In this document: in pieces, positions 31,098-40,582 of the stretch
Layout of the letters: every line of letters starts with the position of its first letter
Position numbering within the stretch: the stretch's first letter is position 1
Source of the DNA: Paraburkholderia largidicola
GTDB taxonomy: Bacteria; Pseudomonadota; Gammaproteobacteria; Burkholderiales; Burkholderiaceae
DNA length: 64,000 bases
NCBI RefSeq assembly: GCF_013426895.1
Contig: NZ_AP023174.1
Coordinates: forward strand, 372,001-436,000
Direction: 5' to 3'
Position numbers and translations under genes: made by a program
The notes under the pieces: generated by a model
Database searches by the model: none
What the model saw: the letters and a program-made list of their open reading frames with translations, nothing else
What the model was told of the DNA's origin: nothing

Positions 31098-31126
31098 CGC
31101 GGGGCCAAGTAAAAGCCTCTACTGGC

Positions 31127-31486
31127 TTATTGCGGTGGCACTTCGGGTTGTGCCGCCAGCGGCTGATACTTGATTGCCTCGTGCTGATGGCCCTGCAGGC
31201 GATCCTTGTGACGAATGACTTGGCGGTCAAGCTTGTCGATCATCAGGTCGATCGCGGCGTAGAGGTCGCCATCACAGCTTTCGACGAAAATGTCCTTGCC
31301 CTTCAGATGCAGGTTGATTTCAACCTTTTGTCTCTTTTCCTTTTCCTTGTGGTTGTCGACCGAGAGGACCACACTGCCATCGATCACCTGATCGAAATGT
31401 CTTAGCACCCTGTCAAGTTTGGTGATCACGTATTCTCGCAACGCTGGCGTTACATCGAGATGGTGTCCACTGATCTTCAGATTCAT
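31127..31486 (-). CDS. hpf: Ribosome hibernation promoting factor (short form)
   Basis: This 119-residue protein binds the decoding region of stationary-phase ribosomes and favours inactive dimers. The fold is recognised by [20 protein letters not shown], basic loops ([10 protein letters not shown]) and [17 protein letters not shown]. Its length matches the short HPF/YfiA form and lacks the dimerisation domain of long HPF. ATG 31486 has GGAGAAG upstream. It lies between rpoN and ptsN as in many proteobacteria. Confidence 0.94.
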   Translation of the reverse strand: MNLKISGHHLDVTPALREYVITKLDRVLRHFDQVIDGSVVLSVDNHKEKEKRQKVEINLHLKGKDIFVESCDGDLYAAIDLMIDKLDRQVIRHKDRLQGHQHEAIKYQPLAAQPEVPPQ

Positions 31487-31661
31487 AGTGCTTCTCCAAG
31501 CTAGTGGCCGCCTGGTCCGCATGAATCGCGCGAGCGCCGGTCGATTCCCTCGATCTGCCACGCCGTCCCCCGTTTGACAGGCTGCTGGCAGGTCGCATCG
31601 GCCAGCCTGCTCCGCCAAACAGCGGCGCGGCCGGAAAATACCCGCCACAGGACGTAACGGG

Positions 31662-33182
31662 CTAAAGAGACTTGCGCAGATTGACTGCCGGGATCTTCAG
31701 TGCTTCGCGGTATTTCGCAACGGTACGGCGAGCGACGACGAAACCCTGTTCCGCCAGCAGTTCGGCAATGCGGCTGTCTGAAAGAGGAGATTTGGTGTCT
31801 TCCGCTCCTATCAGTTGCTTGATGAGTGCGCGAATGGCCGTTGAAGAGGCCGCGCCCCCCGTGTCGGTGGACACGTGCGATCCGAAGAAGTACTTAAATT
31901 CAAGCGTCCCGAATGGGGTGAGCATGTACTTGCCGGTTGTCACACGCGAGACCGTCGACTCGTGTAAACCCAGCGTATCAGCTATTTCCCGCAAAACCAA
32001 GGGGCGCATGGCAATTTCGCCGTGGGCGAAAAAGTTCTTTTGACGCTCCACAATTGCCTGTGCGACACGCAGGATCGTCTCGAACCGCTGCTGGATATTC
32101 TTGATCAGCCAACGCGCTTCCTGCAGTTGCTGCCGCAGTGAACCGCTGCCCGGATCGCCGCGATTGTTGCGCAGGATATTCGCGTACAGATGGTTGATAC
32201 GCAGTTTCGGCACGACTTCCGGATTCAGTTCCGCCTGCCATCCCTGTGCGGTTTTGCGCACCATGATGTCGGGCACGACGTAGTCCGCTTCGGCCTTGCC
32301 GTAGGCCGCGCCCGGGAACGGCTCCAGCGAACGGATCAGCGCATGGGCTTCGCGCAGATCGTCGTCGCTTGCCTTCAGGTATTTGCGCAGACGCGTGAAG
32401 TCGCGTGCGGCAAGCAGTTCCAGATGATGCGCGACGATGTCGAGCGCGAGCGTGCGCGTGGGCGACGGCTCGAGCCGGCACAGCTGCAAACGCAGGCATT
32501 CGGACGCCGAACGCGCGCCGACGCCCGCTGGGTCGAAGCTGTGCAGCAAGGCGAGGGCCGCGTTCAGTTCGTCGGTATCGACTTCGAGTTCTTCGGGCAG
32601 ATCGGCGAGGATTTCGTCGAAGGTGGCCGTCAGATAGCCGTCGTCGTCGAGTGATTCGATCAGGAACGTGATGAGCGCGCGGTCGCGTGCGCTTGCTCCC
32701 GTGACGCGAAGTTGAGCAGTCAGGTGATCGCGCAGCGTCGTGGTCGATTCGTGGATTTGCAGCGGCGGCAGATCGTCGTCGTCCGATGCGTTGCCCGAAC
32801 GGCCGTAATCGTCGAGATTCCACTGGTTGGCATCCGAGTTCCCGTCAGAACCCATGCCGTTGTATTCGTCCACACCTTGAGGCTCGCCGCCTTCCTGGCT
32901 TTCGCTGGAAGAGCTCGACGACGACGAAGACGGCGGCGCGCTAGACATCTCTTCCGGCGAGGTGTTCTGCGACGTCTGCGAGATGACCGTGCCGTCGGCG
33001 GCAACGCGCAACGGACTCGCGATCCAGTCGTCCTCCGTTTCCAGCAACGGATTCTGGGCGATCGCCATCGACACTTCCTGTTGCAGCTCAAGCGTAGACA
33101 GCTGCAGCAGCCGGATGGACTGTTGCAGTTGTGGTGTCAGCGCAAGATGCTGCGACAGGCGGAGTTGGAGGCTGGCTTTCAT
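31662..33182 (-). CDS. rpoN: RNA polymerase sigma-54 factor
   Basis: This 506-residue sigma factor recognises -24/-12 promoters and needs enhancer-binding activators. Region I ([19 protein letters not shown]), an acidic region II with a nine-Ser run (about residues 84-95), the core-binding region and the C-terminal RpoN box [15 protein letters not shown] are present. ATG 33182 gives the family start; the frame upstream is open but lacks family sequence. It stands between lptB and hpf; lptB ends with its own likely terminator. Confidence 0.96.
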   Translation of the reverse strand: MKASLQLRLSQHLALTPQLQQSIRLLQLSTLELQQEVSMAIAQNPLLETEDDWIASPLRVAADGTVISQTSQNTSPEEMSSAPPSSSSSSSSSESQEGGEPQGVDEYNGMGSDGNSDANQWNLDDYGRSGNASDDDDLPPLQIHESTTTLRDHLTAQLRVTGASARDRALITFLIESLDDDGYLTATFDEILADLPEELEVDTDELNAALALLHSFDPAGVGARSASECLRLQLCRLEPSPTRTLALDIVAHHLELLAARDFTRLRKYLKASDDDLREAHALIRSLEPFPGAAYGKAEADYVVPDIMVRKTAQGWQAELNPEVVPKLRINHLYANILRNNRGDPGSGSLRQQLQEARWLIKNIQQRFETILRVAQAIVERQKNFFAHGEIAMRPLVLREIADTLGLHESTVSRVTTGKYMLTPFGTLEFKYFFGSHVSTDTGGAASSTAIRALIKQLIGAEDTKSPLSDSRIAELLAEQGFVVARRTVAKYREALKIPAVNLRKSL

Positions 33183-33351
33183 GGCAATGTGAGATTCATT
33201 GTAGAGAGTTTGCCACGACCGCGATACCTGGCGACACCCGCAAAAACGCGTGTGCACCAGATTTTGGCGCGGACGGCCGATAACGCAGGCGACACCGCGC
33301 GCGGCAACACGCCAGCGTAGCCCGTCAAAATTACTGAACCCGTGTTTTGAA

Positions 33352-33371
33352 ACGGCCTGGGATCAGGCCGT
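33352..33371 (-). terminator. Likely terminator downstream of lptB
   Basis: ACGGCCTG and CAGGCCGT form a perfect 8-bp stem with a GGAT loop, followed by TTTC on the minus strand, between lptB (ends 33415) and rpoN (starts 33182). Confidence 0.55.
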
Positions 33372-33414
33372 GAGGGCGGCGCTGCACGCGGCGTCCACGA
33401 GCCGCGTGCGCGTC

Positions 33415-34197
33415 TTACATGCGGAAGTGTTCGCCCAGATAGACGCGGCGCACGCTCTCGTTTTCAATGATGTCGCCGGGGGCGCCGGCCGCGAGTACGC
33501 TGCCGTCGCTGATGATATATGCGTGATCGCAGATACCGAGGGTCTCGCGGACGTTGTGATCCGTGATGAGTACGCCGATGTTGCGCTGCTTCAGGAACTT
33601 CACGATCTTCTGGATTTCCAGCACCGCGATCGGGTCGACGCCCGCGAACGGTTCGTCGAGCAGGATGAAGCTCGGATTGGTTGCGAGCGCGCGCGCGATC
33701 TCGACGCGGCGGCGCTCGCCGCCCGACAGCGACAGCGCAGGGTTCTCACGCAAGTGGGCAATCTGCAGTTCGTCGAGCAACGCTTCCGTGCGCGACGCGA
33801 TCGCGTCTTTCGACAGACGCTTACCGTCCTCGCCGAACTGCAGCTCCAGCACGGCGCGGATGTTTTCCTCGACGGACAGCTTGCGGAACACGGACGCTTC
33901 CTGCGGCAGATACGACAGGCCGAGCGACGCGCGCTTGTGAATGGGCAGAAGGCTGATTGACTTGCCGTCGAGATCGATCTCGCCGGCGTCAAGCGGCACG
34001 AGGCCGACGATCATGTAGAACGACGTCGTCTTGCCGGCGCCGTTCGGACCGAGCAGGCCGACCACTTCGCCGCTTTTCACGTCGAGCGAGACGTCCTTGA
34101 CGACCGTGCGCGAACCATAGCGCTTCTTCAGATTGCGGACGACGAGCGAACTGCTGGTGCCTGCCGGCTTTCGATGGGGAAGGGCGGGGGCGCTCAC
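33415..34197 (-). CDS. lptB: LPS export ABC transporter ATP-binding protein LptB
   Basis: This 260-residue ATPase powers extraction of LPS from the inner membrane with LptFG. Walker [12 protein letters not shown], signature [15 protein letters not shown] and the Walker [11 protein letters not shown] are complete. The N-terminus has about 20 extra residues ([20 protein letters not shown]) before the ABC domain. Its start overlaps the lptA stop (ATGA at 34194-34197), so translation is coupled. LptF and LptG are not in the window. Confidence 0.96.
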   Translation of the reverse strand: MSAPALPHRKPAGTSSSLVVRNLKKRYGSRTVVKDVSLDVKSGEVVGLLGPNGAGKTTSFYMIVGLVPLDAGEIDLDGKSISLLPIHKRASLGLSYLPQEASVFRKLSVEENIRAVLELQFGEDGKRLSKDAIASRTEALLDELQIAHLRENPALSLSGGERRRVEIARALATNPSFILLDEPFAGVDPIAVLEIQKIVKFLKQRNIGVLITDHNVRETLGICDHAYIISDGSVLAAGAPGDIIENESVRRVYLGEHFRM

Positions 34198-34871
34198 GGC
34201 TTCGTCGTTCCTTGTCCCTGGAATTGGTTGGTCGGTTGCAACGTCGCCGACGGTCCGCTGATCGGCTGGGCGCCGCCATTGCGCGGCGACAGCATCGCGC
34301 GCACACGGCCGTTCGGATTGCCCGGACCTGCAACGTCCTTGCCGGCCTTCGCCGTGTAGAAGTCGTTCTGGCCGTCGTAGGTGATGACGCTGCCGTGCAC
34401 TTCGTCCATGATCGTGTTCAGGCCTTGCAGGCGGCGCACGGTTGCGCGCGTCGTCAGCGTGGTGAGGTCCTGCTTGCCGTCGTAGTCGATGCGTTCGGCA
34501 TCGCCGTCGATGTATTCATCGACGCCGTCGCGCTTCTGGCGGAAGTACGCGAGGTTCTTGCCCGTCGACGTGCCCGTTGCATACTGATAGCCCTGCGGGT
34601 CCTGCGTCACTTCGACGCGGTCCGCCTTGATCACGATCGTGCCTTTGGTCGCGACCACGTGGCCGGTGAAAATATTGACCTGCTTGAGGTCGTCATACGT
34701 CATGTTGTCCGCTTCGATGTTGAGCGGCTTGTCCTTGTCGGCACGTTCGGCATGCGCGAGCGGCGCAAAACCGGCAAGCGGCAGGGCGATCAGGAGTGCC
34801 GCAAGCCCGGCGCGGCTCGTGCGAAGCGCGCGCATGCGGCCGGACTTAAAACGGGGGAACGATTCGTTCAT
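34194..34871 (-). CDS. lptA: LPS transport periplasmic bridge protein LptA
   Basis: This 225-residue protein has a signal peptide (ending near [10 protein letters not shown]) and an OstA-type beta-jellyroll domain ([31 protein letters not shown]) that forms the filament carrying LPS across the periplasm. A Gly/Gln/Pro-rich C-terminal tail follows. ATG 34871 is used; the in-frame ATG at [10 protein letters not shown] is an equally plausible start for the signal peptide. lptC is 21 bp upstream, lptB overlaps downstream. Confidence 0.9.
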   Translation of the reverse strand: MNESFPRFKSGRMRALRTSRAGLAALLIALPLAGFAPLAHAERADKDKPLNIEADNMTYDDLKQVNIFTGHVVATKGTIVIKADRVEVTQDPQGYQYATGTSTGKNLAYFRQKRDGVDEYIDGDAERIDYDGKQDLTTLTTRATVRRLQGLNTIMDEVHGSVITYDGQNDFYTAKAGKDVAGPGNPNGRVRAMLSPRNGGAQPISGPSATLQPTNQFQGQGTTKP

Positions 34872-34892
34872 GCAGTCACGCTGGAATTGGAT

Positions 34893-35498
34893 TTACCCGG
34901 GTTGCTTCTGGGAACTGCCGGAGTCGACGGGGGCGATGGCGCCACGCACGTTGCCGAATAGCTGGATGACCCGGGTGACATTGTTGTAGTTCATACCGCT
35001 GGCCGTCATGATCGACTGGCCGCGCTGAAGTTTAACCGGCTTTTCCGTCTCGATGACATCGTCGTTCACGAGCACACGGAAATGCGAGGAATCGGCCTGC
35101 ATTCTCGGGTCGCCAAAACCGGCGTCGCGCACGATGCGCGCGTTGTCGTACAGATCGACGATCGAGGCGTCGCCGTTCACCGTGCCGCGGTCGCCCGTCG
35201 CCGTGACGACGGGTTTGCCCGGCTGGAACGCGCGAATCGCGGGCATGGTGAGATTGCTCACTTCGTCGTCTTCATAGTGAATGAGCTTCGACGCGGTGAG
35301 CCGGTACTGTGTCGCGCCCGACTGATCGAGTTCGGAGATCGAAAAGTTGTCGGCGAAATAGTCGGGCGTGTGCTGTTTCGGACGGATCACGCCTTCGTCC
35401 TGGCGCGGCAGCGTAGCCTGCAGCAGCCAGTACGTGATGCCGGCGAGCGCCGCCATCGCGACGAGCGGAATCAGCGAGGTCCAGCGAAACTGGTTCAT
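34893..35498 (-). CDS. lptC: LPS export inner-membrane protein LptC
   Basis: This 201-residue protein has one N-terminal membrane helix (SLIPLVAMAALAGITYWLL) and a periplasmic jellyroll domain that receives LPS from LptBFG and hands it to LptA. Its start overlaps the kdsC stop by four bases (35495-35498), the pattern of a coupled operon. Confidence 0.92.
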   Translation of the reverse strand: MNQFRWTSLIPLVAMAALAGITYWLLQATLPRQDEGVIRPKQHTPDYFADNFSISELDQSGATQYRLTASKLIHYEDDEVSNLTMPAIRAFQPGKPVVTATGDRGTVNGDASIVDLYDNARIVRDAGFGDPRMQADSSHFRVLVNDDVIETEKPVKLQRGQSIMTASGMNYNNVTRVIQLFGNVRGAIAPVDSGSSQKQPG

Positions 35499-36055
35499 CC
35501 GACGAGGCCTCGCTGCGCCTCGCCGCTGCATGCGGCGGCGAGCAGCGCGTCATAGCGGCCTTGCGCGCGCAACAGCGCGTCGCACACTTCGCGCACCGCG
35601 CCGTGGCCGCCGCGCGCTTCACTGACCCAGTGCGCACGGGCGATCACTTCGGGATGCGAGTTTGCCGGCGCCGCTGCGAAGCCGACCTTCAGCATTACGG
35701 CGAGGTCGACCCAGTCGTCGCCCATGTAGCCACATTCTTCGGGTGTGCGGCCCGTTTCCTTCAGCAACTGCTCAAATGCCGCGAGCTTGTGCTCGACGCC
35801 CTGATACACGTGCGTGATGCGCAGATTCTCCGCGCGCTTCTCGACGATGCCCGACTTGCGCCCCGTGATGATCGCCGTGTCGATGCCGGCCTCGCGCAGC
35901 AGCTTGGCGCCGTGACCGTCCATCGAGTTGAACGCCTTCATCGTGTCGCCTTCGGCAGTAAACAGCAGGCTGCCGTCGGTGAGCACGCCATCGACGTCGA
36001 ATATCATCAGCTTCACGCGGCTTGCGCGTTCGGCTGCGGTCAGGGCGGGGGCCAT
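35495..36055 (-). CDS. kdsC: 3-deoxy-D-manno-octulosonate 8-phosphate phosphatase
   Basis: This 186-residue HAD phosphatase makes Kdo from Kdo-8-phosphate for LPS inner core. Motif I is DVDGVLTDG, with GDDWVDLAVM in motif IV; no cap insert, as in the tetrameric KdsC family. Its ATG shares a base with the kdsD stop (TGATG), indicating coupling. Confidence 0.94.
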   Translation of the reverse strand: MAPALTAAERASRVKLMIFDVDGVLTDGSLLFTAEGDTMKAFNSMDGHGAKLLREAGIDTAIITGRKSGIVEKRAENLRITHVYQGVEHKLAAFEQLLKETGRTPEECGYMGDDWVDLAVMLKVGFAAAPANSHPEVIARAHWVSEARGGHGAVREVCDALLRAQGRYDALLAAACSGEAQRGLVG

Positions 36056-37038
36056 CAGATCACCTTCTTCGAAAACAGATCGTGCATGTTGAGCGCGCCG
36101 ATCAGCTTGCCTGCTTCATCGACGACGAGCATCTGATTGATCCTATGGCGCTCCATCAGTTCCACGGCTTCGACCGCGAGACGGTCGGGACCGATCGTGC
36201 GCGGGCCGTGCGTCATCACGGAATCGATCGACAGTGCGCGGAAATCGCCGTCGCGCTCGAGCACGCGGCGCAGGTCGCCATCGGTGAAGATGCCCTTGAC
36301 CCGCTCATTTTCGTCGACGATAGCCGTCATGCCCATGCGCTTGGCCGTGAGCTGGAACAGTGCGTCGCGCACGGTCGCGTCCGACAGCACCTTCGGCACC
36401 TGGTCGCCCGTGCGCATCACGTCGCGCACATAGGTGAGCAGGCGCCGGCCGAGCGCGCCGCCCGGATGCGAGCGCGCGAAATCGTCGGCGCCGAAGCCAC
36501 GCGCTTCGAGCACGGCGACGGCGAGCGCATCGCCGAGCGCGAGCGCGGCCGTGGTGCTGGCCGTCGGCGCGAGATTCATCGGACAGGCTTCCTTTTCGAC
36601 GCCGCAATACAGATGCACGTCGGCGATCCGGGCGAGGCTCGAACCGGGGCGGCCCGTCATCGCGATCATCTTCGCGCCGAGGCGCTTGACGAGCGGCAGG
36701 ATCGCAACCAGTTCTTCCGATTCGCCGGAGTTCGACATACCGATGAAGACGTCGTCGGCTGTGACCATGCCGAGATCGCCGTGGCTGGCTTCGGCGGGAT
36801 GCACGAAAAACGCGGGCGTGCCCGTGCTCGCGAGCGTCGCAGCGAGCTTGCGCGCGATATGACCGGATTTGCCGATGCCGGAGACGACCACGCGCCCACG
36901 GCAGCCGAGAATGAAGTCGATTGCTTCGAGGAACGCGTCGTCGAGATGATCACGAAGGGAGCGTACGGCGTCCGCTTCGATGTCGAGCACGTCGCGAGCG
37001 AGCGCAAGTGCCCGGTCGCCATTGATTTTCGCTATCAT
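36055..37038 (-). CDS. kdsD: Arabinose-5-phosphate isomerase KdsD
   Basis: This 327-residue enzyme interconverts ribulose 5-phosphate and arabinose 5-phosphate, the first step to Kdo. An N-terminal SIS sugar-isomerase domain (VVSGIGKSGHIARKLA, SNSGESEELV) is followed by two CBS domains. ATG 37038 gives the family start MIAKINGDR. No ribosome site is seen, and a TATACT box lies so close that the mRNA may be leaderless. It heads the Kdo/LPS operon. Confidence 0.94.
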   Translation of the reverse strand: MIAKINGDRALALARDVLDIEADAVRSLRDHLDDAFLEAIDFILGCRGRVVVSGIGKSGHIARKLAATLASTGTPAFFVHPAEASHGDLGMVTADDVFIGMSNSGESEELVAILPLVKRLGAKMIAMTGRPGSSLARIADVHLYCGVEKEACPMNLAPTASTTAALALGDALAVAVLEARGFGADDFARSHPGGALGRRLLTYVRDVMRTGDQVPKVLSDATVRDALFQLTAKRMGMTAIVDENERVKGIFTDGDLRRVLERDGDFRALSIDSVMTHGPRTIGPDRLAVEAVELMERHRINQMLVVDEAGKLIGALNMHDLFSKKVI

Positions 37039-37044
37039 CCGGGG

Positions 37045-37053
37045 AGTATAGCA
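37045..37053 (-). promoter_or_regulatory. Extended -10 promoter immediately upstream of kdsD
   Basis: On the minus strand TGCTATACT forms an extended -10 element (TG, one base, TATACT); no -35 hexamer was found. Position +1 would fall on the A of the kdsD ATG at 37038, suggesting a leaderless mRNA. Confidence 0.4.
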
Positions 37054-37186
37054 AAGGCGCATGTTCGCCGCGCCGGGAACGACCTTTCCGGACATTGCCT
37101 TCACGGGTCCCTGAACCTTGCTGCGCGGGCGTTTGCGCGTAGCTCCGCCGACGAACCAGGATGCTCTATCCCATGCGCTTTTGCCG

Positions 37187-39190
37187 ATGATTTCCCCGCT
37201 CGAAATGACGCTGTTCCTGCTGCTGGCTTCAGTGGTGGGCGTCGTCGTGTTCCGCTATCTGAACCTGCCGCCGATGCTCGGCTATCTGTCCGTCGGCATC
37301 GTGGTGGGGCCGCACGCGTTCGGCATCGTGCCGGATTCGGTCGGCGCGCAGAACCTCGCCGAGTTCGGCGTCGTGTTCCTGATGTTCTCGATCGGGCTGG
37401 AGTTCTCGCTGGCGAAACTGCGCTCGATGCGCCGGCTCGTGTTCGGCCTCGGGCTGCTGCAGGTGCTCGGCACGATCGCCGTTGGGGTGTCGCTCGGCTT
37501 CGTGCTGGAGCGCTGGGTGCATATATCGTGGCAGGCGAGCGTCGCACTGGGCGGCGCGCTCGCAATGTCGTCGACGGCGATCGTCAGCAAGATGCTCGCG
37601 GAGCGGCTCGAAATCGAAACCGAGCATGGCCGCAATATCTTCGGCGTGCTGCTGTTTCAGGATCTGGCCGTGGTGCCGCTGCTGATCATCATCGCGGCGC
37701 TCGGCGGCAAGTCGGAAGACCTGATGGCGGCGCTCGGCATCGCGTCGATCAAGATCGTGATCGCACTGGCGCTGCTGCTGATCGTCGGCCAGAAATTCAT
37801 GACGCGCTGGTTCAATGTGGTCGCGCGGCGGCGCTCGCAGGAGCTGTTCATCCTGAACCTGCTGCTGGTGACGCTCGGCGCCGCGTTCATCACCGATAAA
37901 TTCGGCTTGTCGCTCGCGCTCGGCGCGTTCATCGCGGGCATGTTGATCGCCGAGACGCCGTATCGACATCAGGTGGAAGAGGACATCAAGCCGTTTCGCG
38001 ACGTGCTGCTCGGTCTCTTCTTCGTGACGACGGGCATGCTGTTGAATCCGATGGTGATCTGGCAGCATCCGTTGATCGTGCTCGCGTTCCTGATCGGCCC
38101 GGTGCTGTTGAAAGCGGTGATGATCACGGGCCTTGCGCGCCTGTTCGGCGCGACGCCGGGCGTGGCGATGCGCACGGGCATCGGGCTCGCGCAGGCGGGC
38201 GAATTCGGTTTCGTGCTGCTCAACCTGATTCTCGATAAACATCTGGTCGACGCGACGCTGTTGCAGGCGATTCTCGCCGCGATGCTGCTGTCGATGCTCG
38301 CCGCGCCGTTCATGATCCAGAACGCCGATCGGCTCGTGCTGCGTGTGTCGTCGACGGAATGGATGATGCAATCGCTGCAGATGACGCGCATCGCGACGCA
38401 AAGCCTGAAGCAGAGCGGCCACGTGATCATTTGCGGTTATGGCCGCGCCGGGCAGAACCTCGCGCGCATGCTGGAGCACGAAGGTCTTTCGTATGTCGCG
38501 CTCGACCTCGACCCCGATCGTGTCGCCGCGGCAGCGGCGGCGGGCGAGTCGGTCGTGTTCGGCGATGCCGGGCGGCGCGAGTCGCTGCTTGCTGCGGGTA
38601 TCCATCGCGCGGCGACTGTCGCTATCACCTATGCGAACACGCCGTCCGCATTGCGCGTGCTGCACAACATCCACGAACTCGAACCGACGCTGCCCGTGAT
38701 CGTGCGCACCGTCGATGATTCCGATCTCGAAAAGCTGCTCGCCGCGGGCGCGACGGAAGTGATTCCGGAGATCGTCGAAGGCAGTCTGATGCTCGCGTCG
38801 CATACGCTCGTCGTGATGGGCGTGCCGATGCGGCGCGTCGTGCGGCGTGTCGAGGAGCTGCGCGACGAGCGTTATAGTCTGTTGCGCGGCTACTTCCACG
38901 GCGCGGACGACGTCGAGGACGACGACGGTCACGAGCAGGTGCGGCTACAATCGGTGCCCGTCGACGAAAAGGCGGATGCCGTCGGGCGCACGCTCGAAGA
39001 GCTCGGGCTTTTCGATCTCGGCGTCGAAGTGACGGCGATTCGCCGGCACGGCATTCGCGGCGTCGAACCCGATCCGTCGACCAAGCTGCGCGCAAGCGAT
39101 ATCGTCGTGCTGCGCGGCCTGCCTGAAGCGCTGGCCGAAGCGGAAGAGCGTTTGTCGAAGCATCGGCGCGCTGGCGCGGCCGCGGCCTGA
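37187..39190 (+). CDS. CPA2-family monovalent cation:proton antiporter with RCK domain (KefB-like)
   Basis: This 667-residue protein has about twelve membrane segments of the Na+/H+ exchanger type (residues 1-390, with GLARLFGATPGVAMRTGIGL), then an NAD-binding TrkA-N domain (VIICGYGRAGQNLARMLEHE) and a TrkA-C domain. This is the architecture of KefB/KefC-type potassium efflux systems, which open on electrophile stress when bound to glutathione. ATG 37187 is the best start by family length. It is divergent from kdsD. No KefG/KefF-type ancillary oxidoreductase gene is seen beside it. Confidence 0.9.
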   Translation: MISPLEMTLFLLLASVVGVVVFRYLNLPPMLGYLSVGIVVGPHAFGIVPDSVGAQNLAEFGVVFLMFSIGLEFSLAKLRSMRRLVFGLGLLQVLGTIAVGVSLGFVLERWVHISWQASVALGGALAMSSTAIVSKMLAERLEIETEHGRNIFGVLLFQDLAVVPLLIIIAALGGKSEDLMAALGIASIKIVIALALLLIVGQKFMTRWFNVVARRRSQELFILNLLLVTLGAAFITDKFGLSLALGAFIAGMLIAETPYRHQVEEDIKPFRDVLLGLFFVTTGMLLNPMVIWQHPLIVLAFLIGPVLLKAVMITGLARLFGATPGVAMRTGIGLAQAGEFGFVLLNLILDKHLVDATLLQAILAAMLLSMLAAPFMIQNADRLVLRVSSTEWMMQSLQMTRIATQSLKQSGHVIICGYGRAGQNLARMLEHEGLSYVALDLDPDRVAAAAAAGESVVFGDAGRRESLLAAGIHRAATVAITYANTPSALRVLHNIHELEPTLPVIVRTVDDSDLEKLLAAGATEVIPEIVEGSLMLASHTLVVMGVPMRRVVRRVEELRDERYSLLRGYFHGADDVEDDDGHEQVRLQSVPVDEKADAVGRTLEELGLFDLGVEVTAIRRHGIRGVEPDPSTKLRASDIVVLRGLPEALAEAEERLSKHRRAGAAAA

Positions 39191-39313
39191 CGCTTGCTGG
39201 CATTCTTCACCAAAGATCACGCGGCGCGCGGTTCCAACGCCAGGCGAACGCGCGCGGCATTCATGCAATTCACTGGAAATATCAGGGTCTTGACGGACCC
39301 GTCTGGAGTCATC

Positions 39314-39880
39314 ATGTCCAACGCGCCTGCGAATCAGCCTTTCGATCCGGCCGACTACATCAACAGCCAGATCCGCACGGTGCCCGACTGGCCGCAGCCC
39401 GGCGTGCAGTTCCGCGATATCACGCCGCTTCTGCAACAGCCGAAGACGCTGCGCGTGCTGATCGATCTGTTCGTGCAGCGCTATATCGATCAGAAGCTCG
39501 ACTACGTCGCGGGGCTCGATGCGCGCGGCTTCATCATCGGGCCGATTCTCGCGTACGAGCTGAACCTCGGTTTCATTCCGATCCGCAAGATCGGCAAGCT
39601 GCCGTACAAGACGGTGTCCGAATCGTACGAACTCGAATACGGCACGGCGACTGTGGAGATTCATGAGGACGCCTGCAAGCCTGGCGACCGCGTCGTGATC
39701 GTCGACGATCTGATCGCGACGGGCGGCACGATGATGGCAGGCAAGAAACTACTGGAGCGTCTCGGCGCGACGGTGATCGAAGGCGCGGCAATCGTCGATC
39801 TGCCCGATCTCGGCGGTTCGAAGCTGCTGCGCGAAGCGGGCCTGCCGCTTTTCACGGTCACGACGTTCGGCGGCCACTGA
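39314..39880 (+). CDS. apt: Adenine phosphoribosyltransferase
   Basis: This 188-residue enzyme salvages adenine to AMP using PRPP. It has the RDITPLL motif, [15 protein letters not shown] and the PRPP-binding loop [16 protein letters not shown] 39314 gives the family length; upstream in-frame sequence has no support. It lies 123 bp past the antiporter gene and 49 bp before the LysE gene on the same strand. Confidence 0.95.
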   Translation: MSNAPANQPFDPADYINSQIRTVPDWPQPGVQFRDITPLLQQPKTLRVLIDLFVQRYIDQKLDYVAGLDARGFIIGPILAYELNLGFIPIRKIGKLPYKTVSESYELEYGTATVEIHEDACKPGDRVVIVDDLIATGGTMMAGKKLLERLGATVIEGAAIVDLPDLGGSKLLREAGLPLFTVTTFGGH

Positions 39881-39929
39881 TTCCTTTGCACGTCATTTTG
39901 TACGTCCCTTTGAACGGAGCTTTAGCGCG

Positions 39930-40544
39930 ATGCCAAACTTCCTGCTGTTCCTCGCGACGTCGATAGCGATCACATTCGCGCCTGGTCCTGACAACCTGCA
40001 GGTTCTCGCGCGCGGCATTTCGCAGGGACGCGCGGCAGGCTTCGTCGCGGCACTCGGCTTCGCGGCGGGCATTTCGTTTCACACGACGCTCGCCGCGCTC
40101 GGCATCGCGGCCGTGCTGCGTTCGTCGCCCGTTGCGTTCGAGGTTCTCAAGCTCGCGGGCGCGGCGTATCTGATCTGGATCGGCATCAAGGCCTTGCGTA
40201 GCAAAGGTCTCGCGACGGCGCACGAGCGCCCGCCGCAACCGCTTATGTCGATCTTTCGGCAGAGCGTGATCGGCAACATGCTGAACCCGAAGGTGACGTT
40301 GTTCTTCGTCGTGTTCCTGCCGCAATTCGTCGATCCGCATGGCGCGCAGAGCGTCACGTTGCAGATGCTCGAACTAGGCCTGCTGTTCATGTTGCAAACG
40401 GTCGTCGTGTTCTCGCTGTTCGGCGTGTGCGCGGGCATGATCGGCGGATGGCTCAAGCGCCGGCCGCGTGCGGGTGTGTGGCTCGACCGGCTTGCGGGCG
40501 CGACGTTTATCGCGATCGGCATTCGCGTCGCGCTGCGCGACTGA
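39930..40544 (+). CDS. LysE/RhtB-family amino acid exporter
   Basis: This 204-residue membrane protein has six hydrophobic segments and the LysE signature APGPDNLQVLARGISQGR near the N-terminus, plus GNMLNPKVTLFFVVFLPQFV in the middle. The family exports amino acids and related solutes; the substrate cannot be read from the sequence. GGAG lies upstream of ATG 39930. The Nudix gene begins 38 bp after it. Confidence 0.88.
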   Translation: MPNFLLFLATSIAITFAPGPDNLQVLARGISQGRAAGFVAALGFAAGISFHTTLAALGIAAVLRSSPVAFEVLKLAGAAYLIWIGIKALRSKGLATAHERPPQPLMSIFRQSVIGNMLNPKVTLFFVVFLPQFVDPHGAQSVTLQMLELGLLFMLQTVVVFSLFGVCAGMIGGWLKRRPRAGVWLDRLAGATFIAIGIRVALRD

Positions 40545-40582
40545 TTCATCGCGCTTCATCCATCACGCTGTCTGGAGTTTTC

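Larger units (their letters stand above)
30766..31126. other. Intergenic region between hpf and ptsN
   Basis: This 361-bp spacer holds the hpf terminator (31071-31097), a perfect TATAAT -10 box on the minus strand at 30943-30948 without a convincing -35, and the inverted repeat at 30865-30909. No convincing gene is seen. Confidence 0.55.
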
